Origin: Planctomycetaceae bacterium
GTDB taxonomy: Bacteria; Planctomycetota; Planctomycetia; Pirellulales; Pirellulaceae
Direction: 5' to 3'
Length of the DNA stretch: 9,477 nt
NCBI GenBank assembly: GCA_002702965.1
Contig: PADE01000018.1
Coordinates: 12,608-22,084 of the forward strand
This document shows positions 1 to 6,341 of this stretch, in pieces. Every line of letters starts with the position of its first letter. The stretch's first letter is position 1. A model generated the notes under the pieces. The model worked only from the letters and a program-made list of their open reading frames with translations. It was not told the origin of the DNA and did no database searches. Position numbers and translations under genes: made by a program.

Positions 1-239
1 GCCATGTGTTCTAGCGGTGGATGCTGTGGTTCCCGGCCTTCTGACAATACGGTGGTCCGTTCCCGGTTTGCAGAGGTAGAGGCTGGTCAAGATGTGGGTT
101 ATTGGGAATAATCCGCTGTGGAAGTGGATCGTAGGTAAGGTCGGGGTCGATCCGGGCGCCGGACGCTCAGCACGGTTAACGATGTCAAAAGGACGGGTTG
201 CGTAGCAAGTCCGACAATTCGGGCTACCGCGCTCGCACG
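1..239. other. Region with no supported gene, upstream of the sigma factor
   Basis: No gene can be supported here. On the + strand frame 1 is open from the left edge to a TAA at 109-111 and frame 2 to a TAG at 77-79, so the tail of an upstream gene could end here, but neither short peptide resembles anything I recognise. An AAAAGGA at 187-193 lies 4 bases before a TTG at 198 that is in frame with the sigma factor gene. A 7-codon frame (ATG 182 to TAG 205) overlaps it. The region probably acts as leader and promoter for the sigma/anti-sigma pair. Confidence 0.4.
84..112 (+). promoter_or_regulatory. Weak sigma-70-type promoter candidate for the sigma/anti-sigma pair
   Basis: TGGTCA at 84-89 (4 of 6 matches to TTGACA), a 17-base spacer and AATAAT at 107-112 (5 of 6 matches to TATAAT) would start a transcript near 119, about 120 bases before the sigma factor ATG. 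The first -10 base, usually important, is A rather than T. Such a pair can occur by chance, and planctomycete promoters are poorly defined, so this is only a candidate. Confidence 0.2.
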
Positions 240-782
240 ATGGACATTAAAGAGCTAATCGAACGACATCACGCTACCCTGTATCGCTATGCGTTTCGGC
301 TCACCGGACGTGTTGAGGATGCTGAGGATCTTACGCAGCAGGCGTTTCTGGTCGCCCATCAGAAACTGTACCAGATCCGTGATCCGGGAAAGTCCCGGTC
401 TTGGATGTTTGCCGTCTTGCGTAGCTGTTTTCTCAAGAGCTGTCGAAAGCGCACAGAAGTTGCCGCCACGGGAATGGCTATGAAGATCGAGGACATTCCT
501 CAGGATGTCCCATCCAGCGATGAAATCGATCGCGAACGGTTACAGCACGCGATCAACGACCTCCCCGAAGAATTTCGGATCGTGCTGCTGATGTACTATT
601 TTGAGGAATGTTCCTACAAGGAGATAGCGACCCATCTGAACATTAAGATCGGCACCGTGATGAGCCGTTTATCGCGTGCCAAGGCTCGCTTGCGGCATCA
701 CTTGATCCCCCAGCGAGCGAGTGTTTGGGGAACCGACAAAGGGTTGTTGTCTCTGTCCACCGACGAGACCACGGTGAGGTAA
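240..782 (+). CDS. ECF-like sigma-70 family RNA polymerase sigma factor
   Basis: This 180-residue protein should direct RNA polymerase core to a small set of promoters. It has the two-domain ECF layout. Region 2 (about residues 6-71) contains DAEDLTQQAFLVAHQKL and then RSWMFAVLRSCFLKSCRKR. A variable linker (72-100) follows, then region 4 (about 101-154) with LPEEFRIVLLMYYFEECSYKEIA and the helix-turn-helix part GTVMSRLSRAKARLR. Sigma region 3 is absent, as expected for this class. I chose ATG 240 because it leaves the usual short N-terminus before region 2. An in-frame TTG at 198 would add 14 Ser/Arg-rich residues and has a better ribosome binding site (AAAAGGA at 187-193), so it remains possible. 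The anti-sigma-like gene starts 3 bases after the stop, which suggests co-transcription and a regulator pair. Family is clear; the target genes and the ECF subgroup are not. Confidence 0.9.
   Translation: MDIKELIERHHATLYRYAFRLTGRVEDAEDLTQQAFLVAHQKLYQIRDPGKSRSWMFAVLRSCFLKSCRKRTEVAATGMAMKIEDIPQDVPSSDEIDRERLQHAINDLPEEFRIVLLMYYFEECSYKEIATHLNIKIGTVMSRLSRAKARLRHHLIPQRASVWGTDKGLLSLSTDETTVR
775..780 (+). promoter_or_regulatory. Ribosome binding site inside the sigma factor 3' end
   Basis: TGAGGT at 775-780 overlaps the stop codon of the sigma factor gene (TAA 780-782) and lies 5 bases before ATG 786. It supports this start for the downstream gene and translation coupled to the sigma factor. Confidence 0.5.
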
Positions 783-785
783 CAA

Positions 786-1577
786 ATGAGCGAAACGATT
801 AGCTACCAAGAACAGATGGATGCCTGTCGTCCGGGTTCGGACGATTTACGGCAGCCGGAACTAGCCGACGCAGCGGAGAGAATTCGGAGTAATCCTGCAG
901 CTGCCGCTGCGTTTCAGCGCAGCCAGGCGTGGGACATGTTGGTAGGTGAAATCGTGCGCGGCGGTCGAGTTCCAGATGGACTCGCCGCGTCGATAATTGA
1001 GACTGCGCACGCGAAACAACAGGAAATCGATGCGGTTTCCGCGAAGGTTGGATTGGCGGATGCCGCACGTCGGCAACACGGGTATCGAGCCCGCTGGATT
1101 TGGGGCTTGGTGAGTTTGGCAGCGGTACTCGGCCTGATGGTTGCCTGGGGTTGGCGCCAGGTGCCGTCTCGACCGTTGACACGTAGTCAATTGCTGCTGT
1201 CAGTGGAACATTGGATCAAGGATCCAGGGTTGGCTTGGGAGACGTTAACAGCTGACCAACTTCAGCGATTTTCGTTGGACTCGAGAGTCAATTTTCATCC
1301 GGATCGATGGCAGCCGATGGCGATCGGTGCGATGAGTGACGCGGTGGTCTATAGTGACCGATATGCACAGAGAGGGTCTCTCTATCTGTTTGTTGTTGAG
1401 ATCGGCGAAACCGCGGTGATCGATTTGCCGAGTAGCCCACCGCGCACAGCTGACTGGAATTCTCAAGGTTGGCATGTTGGCGTATGGCGGAGGGACCACC
1501 TGGTTTACGCGTTGGCCGTCAAAGGGGCTAGCGGAAAAGACTACCGACAGCTGCTGGCGCCGGTTCGAATTGGCTAA
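786..1577 (+). CDS. Membrane-anchored anti-sigma-like protein (partner of the upstream sigma factor)
   Basis: A 263-residue single-pass membrane protein. Residues 1-103 are predicted cytoplasmic. They carry MDACRPGSDDL (11-21) and PELADAAERIRSNPAAAAAF, a pattern I recall from proteins encoded next to ECF sigma factors in planctomycetes. A hydrophobic helix (about 104-122, WIWGLVSLAAVLGLMVAWGW) follows, then a roughly 140-residue, Trp-rich segment on the far side with no recognised domain. There is no HxxxCxxC motif and only one cysteine (Cys14), so it is not a classical zinc-binding anti-sigma protein. The 3-base gap after the sigma gene and the topology suggest it holds the sigma factor at the membrane and releases it on a signal sensed outside. 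The role is inferred from position and shape; the extracytoplasmic part gives no clue to the signal. Confidence 0.7.
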   Translation: MSETISYQEQMDACRPGSDDLRQPELADAAERIRSNPAAAAAFQRSQAWDMLVGEIVRGGRVPDGLAASIIETAHAKQQEIDAVSAKVGLADAARRQHGYRARWIWGLVSLAAVLGLMVAWGWRQVPSRPLTRSQLLLSVEHWIKDPGLAWETLTADQLQRFSLDSRVNFHPDRWQPMAIGAMSDAVVYSDRYAQRGSLYLFVVEIGETAVIDLPSSPPRTADWNSQGWHVGVWRRDHLVYALAVKGASGKDYRQLLAPVRIG

Positions 1578-1730
1578 CCCGTAGGGTTTACCACGGCGTC
1601 CCGGTGATTTCATTCCTGTCGGTAATCGCGCTCATTTTCTTCGCCACTTCGTACCGAATCAGAAGAATACCACCGTCTTCATGATGGTTGGGCTAGTTGC
1701 AGCTTGGGTTCCTAACGTGAAACCACCGTA

Positions 1731-1768
1731 GAGCGGCTCGACCGCTCGATCGGCGTCACCGTTTTTTT
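1731..1768 (+). terminator. Hairpin followed at a distance by a T-run (possible terminator)
   Basis: GAGCGG (1731-1736) pairs perfectly with CCGCTC (1742-1747) around a 5-base loop. Seven T lie at 1762-1768. The 14 bases between stem and T-run are too many for a standard intrinsic terminator, although a weak CGG/CCG mini-stem (1751-1753 with 1759-1761) touches the T-run. It could end the sigma/anti-sigma transcript, but the next gene starts at 1800 and would then have little room for a promoter. Confidence 0.2.
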
Positions 1769-1787
1769 GGGCCGCGTTGCTGCCCAC

Positions 1788-1791
1788 GGAG
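1788..1791 (+). promoter_or_regulatory. Ribosome binding site fixing the start of the secreted protein
   Basis: GGAG at 1788-1791 lies 8 bases before ATG 1800. It favours this ATG over the in-frame TTG at 1767, which sits in the T-run and would place 11 residues ahead of the signal peptide. Confidence 0.5.
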
Positions 1792-1799
1792 CGATCGCA

Positions 1800-2453
1800 A
1801 TGCACAGGTCGGTTTTCTTTTTGGCTATTTTGATGGGAACGATTTTTTCGGCCCAGGTTCCCGAGGAGATTCCATTAGAGCCTCCGGCCAACACACCGAA
1901 TGTGGCGCCGGCGATCGACGCCGACGAAGTCCCTGAGGCCGACGCGGGACCGGCTGCTACCGTCGACAAACCACCCGCGGATGCGATCGACGCCCCCGCG
2001 GTTGCGGAGCCCGGTGAACTAGTCGCTCCCACAGTCGTCGAGCCCCCTACTGCCGAGGTTGTCACGCCGCCGGTGACTGCGGTCGAGGAGCAACCCTCTG
2101 TAGACGACACCAAACAGGCCGATGCCTTGCGGCTGGGGTCGCCGGCTCGACCCGCCGCTGAATCTGTTCCGGTACCTCGCTATGAGCGGTCGTTGGCCGA
2201 CCGAGTTGTGCCGCGCAACAGCGACCGCTGGGATCGGGTTCGTTTCAATGCCGAGAAACGGGCTGCGCGACGTCGTTATCGAATTGCCGCGATGAAATTA
2301 CTCAACCACTCGAAAATCCGCCCTGCGGTTGGTGCGACTCCATCCACCAGCAGGTACACTACCCGGCGGCGGTGGCAGCGCGTCGATACGTCGGCTTACT
2401 GGGAAACGCTCGCTGGTACCGCCGAGGGTTCAGTGGACGGCCAGGACCAGTAG
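1800..2453 (+). CDS. Secreted protein with acidic Pro/Ala-rich half and basic C-terminal half, function unknown
   Basis: I do not recognise this 217-residue protein. It begins with a signal peptide: MHRS, then hydrophobic VFFLAILMGTIF, with cleavage likely after Ser-Ala or Ala-Gln near residues 17-19. Residues 20-104 are low-complexity Pro/Ala/Val/Glu/Asp with about 19 acidic and only one basic residue. Residues 111-195 are the reverse, with about 23 Arg/Lys, including EKRAARRRYRIAAMKLL and TTRRRWQR. The tail (196-217) is acidic again. The C-terminal half may be a small fold or a region binding nucleic acid or anionic polymer; the acidic half looks like a flexible spacer. The nearest gene upstream is the anti-sigma-like protein (222 bases), so a shared envelope-stress setting is possible but unproven. 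Coding is supported by the signal peptide, the ribosome binding site and the biased composition. Confidence 0.6.
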   Translation: MHRSVFFLAILMGTIFSAQVPEEIPLEPPANTPNVAPAIDADEVPEADAGPAATVDKPPADAIDAPAVAEPGELVAPTVVEPPTAEVVTPPVTAVEEQPSVDDTKQADALRLGSPARPAAESVPVPRYERSLADRVVPRNSDRWDRVRFNAEKRAARRRYRIAAMKLLNHSKIRPAVGATPSTSRYTTRRRWQRVDTSAYWETLAGTAEGSVDGQDQ

Positions 2454-2836
2454 TCGGGCGCGCAATTGCGGCTGGTATAGTTGGACTTCGCGGTGGTCGA
2501 TGATTGTGGGTGAACCACGGCGATTCTTCCAATCCTCGATTCGGTATGCCGACGTGATCGCGAGATGACTGCCTGGTTGGCATCGATGTGCCATTCTTGC
2601 TACAAACCACGGTTGACGTTCTGTGGCGTTTGGCATCACTTTCTACCGTTAGGGTAGCGAAGCTCGCGGACATCGACCGATCGCCTGACACCGCATCTCT
2701 AATAGCCTCTGTGGGTCCGGTTGCGACGTCTAACGGAGCCCGCCGCGCAGTTCTGCTTCGTCTCAGCGACCGTCCCCGCGAGTCGTTCAGTATCGTGCTA
2801 GGCCCTCGATCTGTACAACAAACGCAAGGAAATCAC
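2454..2836. other. 383-base gap upstream of the nagA-like gene; no gene supported
   Basis: The + frame of the nagA-like gene stays open back to ATG 2588, but those 83 residues do not resemble the family's N-terminus. A - strand frame (2691-2359) is rich in Arg/Pro/Ser and looks non-coding. Visible structure: a palindrome CGCAATTGCG (2461-2470), an imperfect hairpin 2489-2497 with 2514-2522 (8 of 9 pairs, no T-run), and TGGCA-N6-TGCCA (2578-2593). TTGACG at 2613-2618 resembles a -35 box but no -10 box lies at the right distance. Presumably this holds the 3' end of the upstream transcript and the promoter and leader of the next gene. Confidence 0.4.
2826..2831 (+). promoter_or_regulatory. Ribosome binding site that decides the nagA-like start
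   Basis: AAGGAA at 2826-2831 lies 5 bases before ATG 2837. It selects this start over the far upstream in-frame ATG at 2588 and gives a protein of normal length for the family. Confidence 0.65.
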
Positions 2837-4024
2837 ATGGTCCGGATTACTGGCCGCCGTTATGACACGCGGGAAGTGGTGACGATTCACTGCGTTGATG
2901 GCTGCGTTTCTGAGATCGATCGTCATGCCGATGATCCAGTTCCTGCGGCACGGGAACTCCCCTGGATCGGACCCGGGCTTGTGGATCTCCAGGTCAACGG
3001 ATTTGGGGGACAGGAGTTTACCGATCCGGGATTGACGGTTGAGCACGTGCTCCAGATCAGTTTACAGATGGATGCAGACGGCGTAACACGCTACTTGCCG
3101 ACCGCGACAACGAACGGCTTTGACGTTTTAGTGCATACGCTGTCGACCATCGCGGCTGCCTGTCTCGCATCCCCCGAAGTGGCCTCTCGTGTGCCCGGCA
3201 TTCACCTCGAAGGGCCCTATTTGTCACCTCACGAAGGGCCCCGCGGCGCTCATCCCCGCGCACATTGTAGAACGCCGGATTGGGAGGAGTTCTCCCGGCT
3301 TCAGCAAGCTGCTCAAGGGCGGATCCGGATACTCACTTTGTCACCCGAGTACGAGGGTGTGACGCAGTTCATCCGGCGGGCCGTGGATTCCGGGGTGCTG
3401 GTTGCGATTGGGCATACGAGCGCCGATTCCGCACAGATCCGGGCGGCGGTCGACGCCGGTGCCAGCATGAGTACGCATCTAGGAAATGGAGCTCACGGAC
3501 AGCTTCGACGCCACCCAAATTACATCTGGGATCAGCTGGCAGAGGATCGTCTGGTGGCCAGTTTGATCGTCGATGGCCACCATCTTCCTGCAGAGGTTGT
3601 GAAGAGTTTTGTACGCGGGAAAACGGTTCAAAGGTGTGTCCTGGTCAGTGACATGGTCGGTATGGCGGGTATGCCACCGGGACGGTATGCCAATACCGCG
3701 GTGGGCGATATCGAACTCCTGGACGATGGCCGCATCGTGGTCGCAGATCAGACACAGTACCTGGCGGGGGCTTCCCTTCCGCTCACAGTGGGCATTGCCA
3801 ACCTCATGCGTTTCACAGACGTCGATTTGCCGACAGCGATTGATCTGGCGAGCAAACGTCCAGCGGACTTGATCGCCACGACAACTGGAACCTTTGAAAG
3901 GGGATCTCCGGCCGACTTTATTCAATTTAGCTTGCCGCAGTCTTCTGGCGAACGAATAAAGATCGAGGCGACGGTCAAACACGGTGAAGTCGTGTACGGG
4001 TCTCTCTGGGAGAGTACCGAGTAA
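2837..4024 (+). CDS. nagA: N-acetylglucosamine-6-phosphate deacetylase-like amidohydrolase
   Basis: This 395-residue cytoplasmic enzyme should remove acetate from N-acetylglucosamine-6-phosphate, giving glucosamine-6-phosphate for glycolysis or cell-wall sugar recycling. Amidohydrolase motifs appear in order: GPGLVDLQVNGFGG (45-58), GIHLEGPYLSPHEGPRGAHP (121-140), VAIGHTSAD (189-197), STHLGN (212-217), VDGHHLP (245-251), VSDMVGMAG (270-278) and the C-terminal ERGSPADF (354-361). Metal-ligand candidates are Glu125, His193 and His214; His139 and His248 match substrate-contact positions and Asp272 the catalytic Asp. These fall close to the E. coli numbers 131, 195, 216, 143, 251 and 273 as I recall them. 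It is odd that the classical THLFNAM and TDA motifs read THLGNGAH and SDMVGMAG, so this is a divergent subgroup whose substrate may differ. No nagB, PTS or sugar transporter gene is adjacent. It is convergent with the desulfhydrase-like gene. The amidohydrolase family is clear; the exact substrate is likely but not proven. Confidence 0.82.
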   Translation: MVRITGRRYDTREVVTIHCVDGCVSEIDRHADDPVPAARELPWIGPGLVDLQVNGFGGQEFTDPGLTVEHVLQISLQMDADGVTRYLPTATTNGFDVLVHTLSTIAAACLASPEVASRVPGIHLEGPYLSPHEGPRGAHPRAHCRTPDWEEFSRLQQAAQGRIRILTLSPEYEGVTQFIRRAVDSGVLVAIGHTSADSAQIRAAVDAGASMSTHLGNGAHGQLRRHPNYIWDQLAEDRLVASLIVDGHHLPAEVVKSFVRGKTVQRCVLVSDMVGMAGMPPGRYANTAVGDIELLDDGRIVVADQTQYLAGASLPLTVGIANLMRFTDVDLPTAIDLASKRPADLIATTTGTFERGSPADFIQFSLPQSSGERIKIEATVKHGEVVYGSLWESTE

Positions 4025-4098
4025 CGTCGGTCAGAGGCAGCGGATAGCAGCGCCACGCGGCCAGAGGACATGGAAGAGCTACCGGACTGGTTCGTGAA

Positions 4099-5139
4099 TC
4101 ACGTCGGACGCTCTCGCTGTGAGAGCATCGTTACCAGCGCGTCACGGTTTGCGAACAGGGCGGGCGTTCCTCCGGTGTGCACAAAAACGAGGTGCTGGCT
4201 CGCTGAATAGCGCCCGGCGCGGACATGGTCGATCAAGCCTGCCATGGCCTTGCCGGTGTAGCTCGGGTCGAGGAGGATTCCCTCGGTACGGGCCAGCAAC
4301 TGAACGGCTTCCATACATTCGGGAGTCGGGATACCGTAGCCTTCGCCGACGTACGATCCATCGATGCTGATTTCTTCTGGAGAGACAGATACTGGGAGGT
4401 CCAGGAGTTTCGCAGATTCGTTGGCGATTTGGCTCAGGTCCTGTTTTTCATCCCAAGGCCAGTGGATCGGCAGGATATTATGTACTGGATAGGGAAGTCG
4501 TAGAGTTTTTCTTGCCAGTGCCAAACCGGCGCCTGTGGAACCACCGGAACAGATGTAGAGAGCTGCGGGTTCGATTTCCTCTGACTGGAGTTGGCGGGTT
4601 GTCTCGATGAGGCACTGGCTATAGCTGATGGCCGCTTTGGCTTTGACCGTTTTCCGGTCCCAGCTGTAGACGTTTCGACCTTGTTCCCGAAAAAATGCCG
4701 CCGTGCTGGTGATGCGTTCATCCAATTGCGGTCCTATCGGCTCGTCTACAATTTCATAGCTTGCTCCTAGGATGTGATCGAGCAACAGGTTGCCCTGGAT
4801 TTCAGCAACATGTTCGCCACGACTCAGCAAGAGATGGCAGTCGATTCCTAGGCGGGCACAGGCGGCTGCGGTCTGGCGACAGTTGTTGGACTGAACGCCA
4901 GCGCCCCACACGACAAGGTCGGCACCTTCCTCAACGGCATCCGCCATGAGAAATTCGTTGTGTCTTGTCTTGTTGCCTCCCATCGCCAACCCGGTACAGT
5001 CATCCCGTTTGATCCAGACTTGTGGGCCTCCCAGCGACTCCGAAAACCGTTTCAGTCGCTCCAGTGGGGTTGGCAGATGTGCCAGAGAGACACGTGGCAA
5101 ACGCTGGATGCGGGCCTCAAGATCTGTCAGCGCGTTCAT
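4099..5139 (-). CDS. D-cysteine desulfhydrase / ACC deaminase family PLP enzyme
   Basis: A 346-residue fold-type II pyridoxal-phosphate enzyme, expected to split D-cysteine (or a related small amino acid) into pyruvate, ammonia and H2S. PTPLERL (24-30) and WIKRDDCTGLAMGGNKTRHNEFL (42-64) carry the PLP lysine Lys57. GVQSNNCRQTAAACARLG (81-98) holds the substrate-binding Ser84. CSGGSTGAGLALA (197-209) is the phosphate loop, followed by SYVGEGYGIPTPE (262-274) with Tyr268, DPSYTGKAM (291-299) with Tyr294, and HTGGTPALF (321-329). Two positions separate the subfamilies: ACC deaminases carry Glu295 and Leu322, whereas this protein has Thr295 and Thr322, closer to the Ser/Thr of D-cysteine desulfhydrases. 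ACC deaminase activity is therefore unlikely. The start is 6 bases after the carA stop, so it is probably translated from the carA mRNA. No strong ribosome binding site is visible, which fits coupling. The family is certain; the substrate is inferred. Confidence 0.85.
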   Translation of the reverse strand: MNALTDLEARIQRLPRVSLAHLPTPLERLKRFSESLGGPQVWIKRDDCTGLAMGGNKTRHNEFLMADAVEEGADLVVWGAGVQSNNCRQTAAACARLGIDCHLLLSRGEHVAEIQGNLLLDHILGASYEIVDEPIGPQLDERITSTAAFFREQGRNVYSWDRKTVKAKAAISYSQCLIETTRQLQSEEIEPAALYICSGGSTGAGLALARKTLRLPYPVHNILPIHWPWDEKQDLSQIANESAKLLDLPVSVSPEEISIDGSYVGEGYGIPTPECMEAVQLLARTEGILLDPSYTGKAMAGLIDHVRAGRYSASQHLVFVHTGGTPALFANRDALVTMLSQRERPT

Positions 5140-5145
5140 TCTGTA

Positions 5146-6303
5146 TCACCCGTTACCCGGTGTAGCGCATACAATCTCGCGAAACTGACGGAACAGGTAC
5201 TGACTATCATGGGGTCCTGAAGAGGCCTCAGGATGGAATTGTACGCTGAAGGCCGGCAGTTCTCGATGACGTAAGCCTGCGATGGTGTTGTCGTTGAGGT
5301 TGCGATGCGTAATTTCCAGAGAACTTGGAAGGGAGGCTTCCTCGATCGCAAATCCGTGATTCTGTGACGTGATTTCAACGCGCCCATTGTTCAAGTCGAG
5401 GACTGGTTGATTAGCCCCTCGGTGCCCGAATTTGAGCTTAAATGTCTGGGCGCCGCAGGCCAACCCAAAGAGTTGGTGGCCGAGGCAGATCCCGAATATC
5501 GGTCGTTTTCCCAACAATCCGCGAATGGCCTGGATCGCGTACTCCAGAGGTTCGGGGTCGCCTGGGCCGTTGGAAAGAAAAATCCCGTCCGGGTTTTGTG
5601 CCAAGACATCGTCGCTGGAAGCGGTTCCCGGCAGAACCGTCACCCGCAAACCTTCGTGGGTCAAGTGGCGGGCAATATTCCACTTCATTCCGTAATCGAG
5701 CGCTACCACGTGAGGTGCCGATTCCGACTCACCATTTCTTGCCCGATCGGAAGAATCGTCCCGTTCCGAGAAGCTTGCCCATGTGCTTAGGCCTTCGTTC
5801 CAGTGGCGTGGCTCGGATGGCACGACTTCTCGCACCAAGTCACGTCCTACCAATCCGGGACTGGCCTGTGCTTTTTCAACCAGACTTTGCTCGTTCAAAT
5901 CGACCGTCGAGAGCACACCATTCATAGCCCCTAGACTGCGAATGTGGCGTACTAGTTTGCGTGTATCGATCTCAGCGGCGCCGACAATACCGTGGTGTCG
6001 CAAGTAGTCGTCTAGACTTCCCTGGGAGCGGAAATTACTCTCGATTCGGCTATTTTCTCGGACTAGAAACCCTGCTAGATGGGGCTTGTGGCTCTCGACG
6101 TCTTCTTGGTTGATCCCGTAATTGCCGATTTCGGGATAGGTCATCGTGACGATTTGGCCGCGGTAACTCGGATCGGTCAGGATCTCCTGGTACCCGGTCA
6201 TCGAGGTGTTAAACACGACCTCACCGTCAACCTCGCCCAGAGCTCCAAATGATGACCCGACAAAGATGGTGCCGTCTTGCAGAGCGAGTTTTGCCACCGG
6301 CAT
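5146..6303 (-). CDS. carA: Carbamoyl-phosphate synthase small (glutaminase) subunit
   Basis: This 385-residue subunit hydrolyses glutamine and passes ammonia to the large subunit CarB, making carbamoyl phosphate for pyrimidine and arginine synthesis in the cytoplasm. The N-terminal CarA domain (about 1-150) has the family motifs GEVVFNTSMTGYQEILTDPSY (27-47) and TMTYPEIGNYGIN (53-65). A hydrophilic linker (about 165-197, rich in Ser/Asp/Glu/Arg) leads to the class I glutamine amidotransferase domain: VVALDYGMKWNIAR (199-212), LSNGPGDP (243-250), GICLGHQ (271-277) with nucleophile Cys273, and VQFHPEA (354-360) with His357 and Glu359 completing the triad. Length matches the usual 370-390. ATG 6303 gives the standard MPVAKLALQDGTIFVG start, but no strong ribosome binding site precedes it. 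The desulfhydrase-like gene follows after 6 bases. carB is not in the window. Identification is secure. Confidence 0.97.
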   Translation of the reverse strand: MPVAKLALQDGTIFVGSSFGALGEVDGEVVFNTSMTGYQEILTDPSYRGQIVTMTYPEIGNYGINQEDVESHKPHLAGFLVRENSRIESNFRSQGSLDDYLRHHGIVGAAEIDTRKLVRHIRSLGAMNGVLSTVDLNEQSLVEKAQASPGLVGRDLVREVVPSEPRHWNEGLSTWASFSERDDSSDRARNGESESAPHVVALDYGMKWNIARHLTHEGLRVTVLPGTASSDDVLAQNPDGIFLSNGPGDPEPLEYAIQAIRGLLGKRPIFGICLGHQLFGLACGAQTFKLKFGHRGANQPVLDLNNGRVEITSQNHGFAIEEASLPSSLEITHRNLNDNTIAGLRHRELPAFSVQFHPEASSGPHDSQYLFRQFREIVCATPGNG

Positions 6304-6341
6304 GGTTACAAACCGAAAAAATGCTCAAGGTCGTGGGTACT

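Larger units (their letters stand above)
1578..1799. other. Intergenic spacer between the anti-sigma-like gene and the secreted protein
   Basis: Contains AACCC/GGGTT (1576-1580 with 1584-1588, 3-base loop) at the stop codon of the upstream gene, a 6-bp hairpin at 1731-1747 and a 7-T run at 1762-1768. I found no convincing -35/-10 pair. The downstream gene may be read through from the sigma operon or have its own promoter here. Confidence 0.4.

Noticed and set aside
1..111. Open frame from the left edge to TAA at 109-111, as the tail of an upstream gene
   Set aside because: The 36 residues match nothing I recognise, and frame 2 is also open for 25 codons, so coding cannot be supported.
198..239. 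TTG start at 198 for the sigma factor
   Set aside because: It adds 14 Ser/Arg-rich residues ahead of region 2. The ribosome binding site is good, so this is only a preference for ATG 240, noted in the gene entry.
1562..1570. GGTTCGAAT, resembling a tRNA T-loop
   Set aside because: It sits in the last codons of the anti-sigma-like gene, and no acceptor, D or anticodon arm can be built around it.
1712..2113. Ser/Gly/Ala/Thr-rich open frame on the - strand
   Set aside because: It is the mirror of the low-complexity Pro/Ala-rich coding region of the secreted protein; it has no domain or start signal.
2578..2593. TGGCA-N6-TGCCA palindrome upstream of the nagA-like gene, also similar to a sigma-54 -24/-12 element
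   Set aside because: The GG-to-GC spacing is 9, not 10, bases for sigma-54, and a 5+5 palindrome is expected by chance in a region this long.
2588..2836. 83-codon in-frame N-terminal extension of the nagA-like gene
   Set aside because: The extension does not resemble the family, and AAGGAA at the right distance before ATG 2837 gives a normal-length enzyme.
4110..4126. GCTCTC/GAGAGC hairpin near the end of the desulfhydrase-like gene as a terminator
   Set aside because: It lies within the coding sequence before the stop, and no T-run follows on either strand.
4099..5139. Naming the PLP enzyme ACC deaminase (acdS)
   Set aside because: The positions that mark ACC deaminase (Glu295, Leu322) are Thr in this protein.
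5442..5927. 161-codon open frame on the + strand opposite carA
   Set aside because: It lies wholly inside a well-supported carA gene and is Arg/Pro/Ser-rich, as antisense shadows of GC-rich genes often are.
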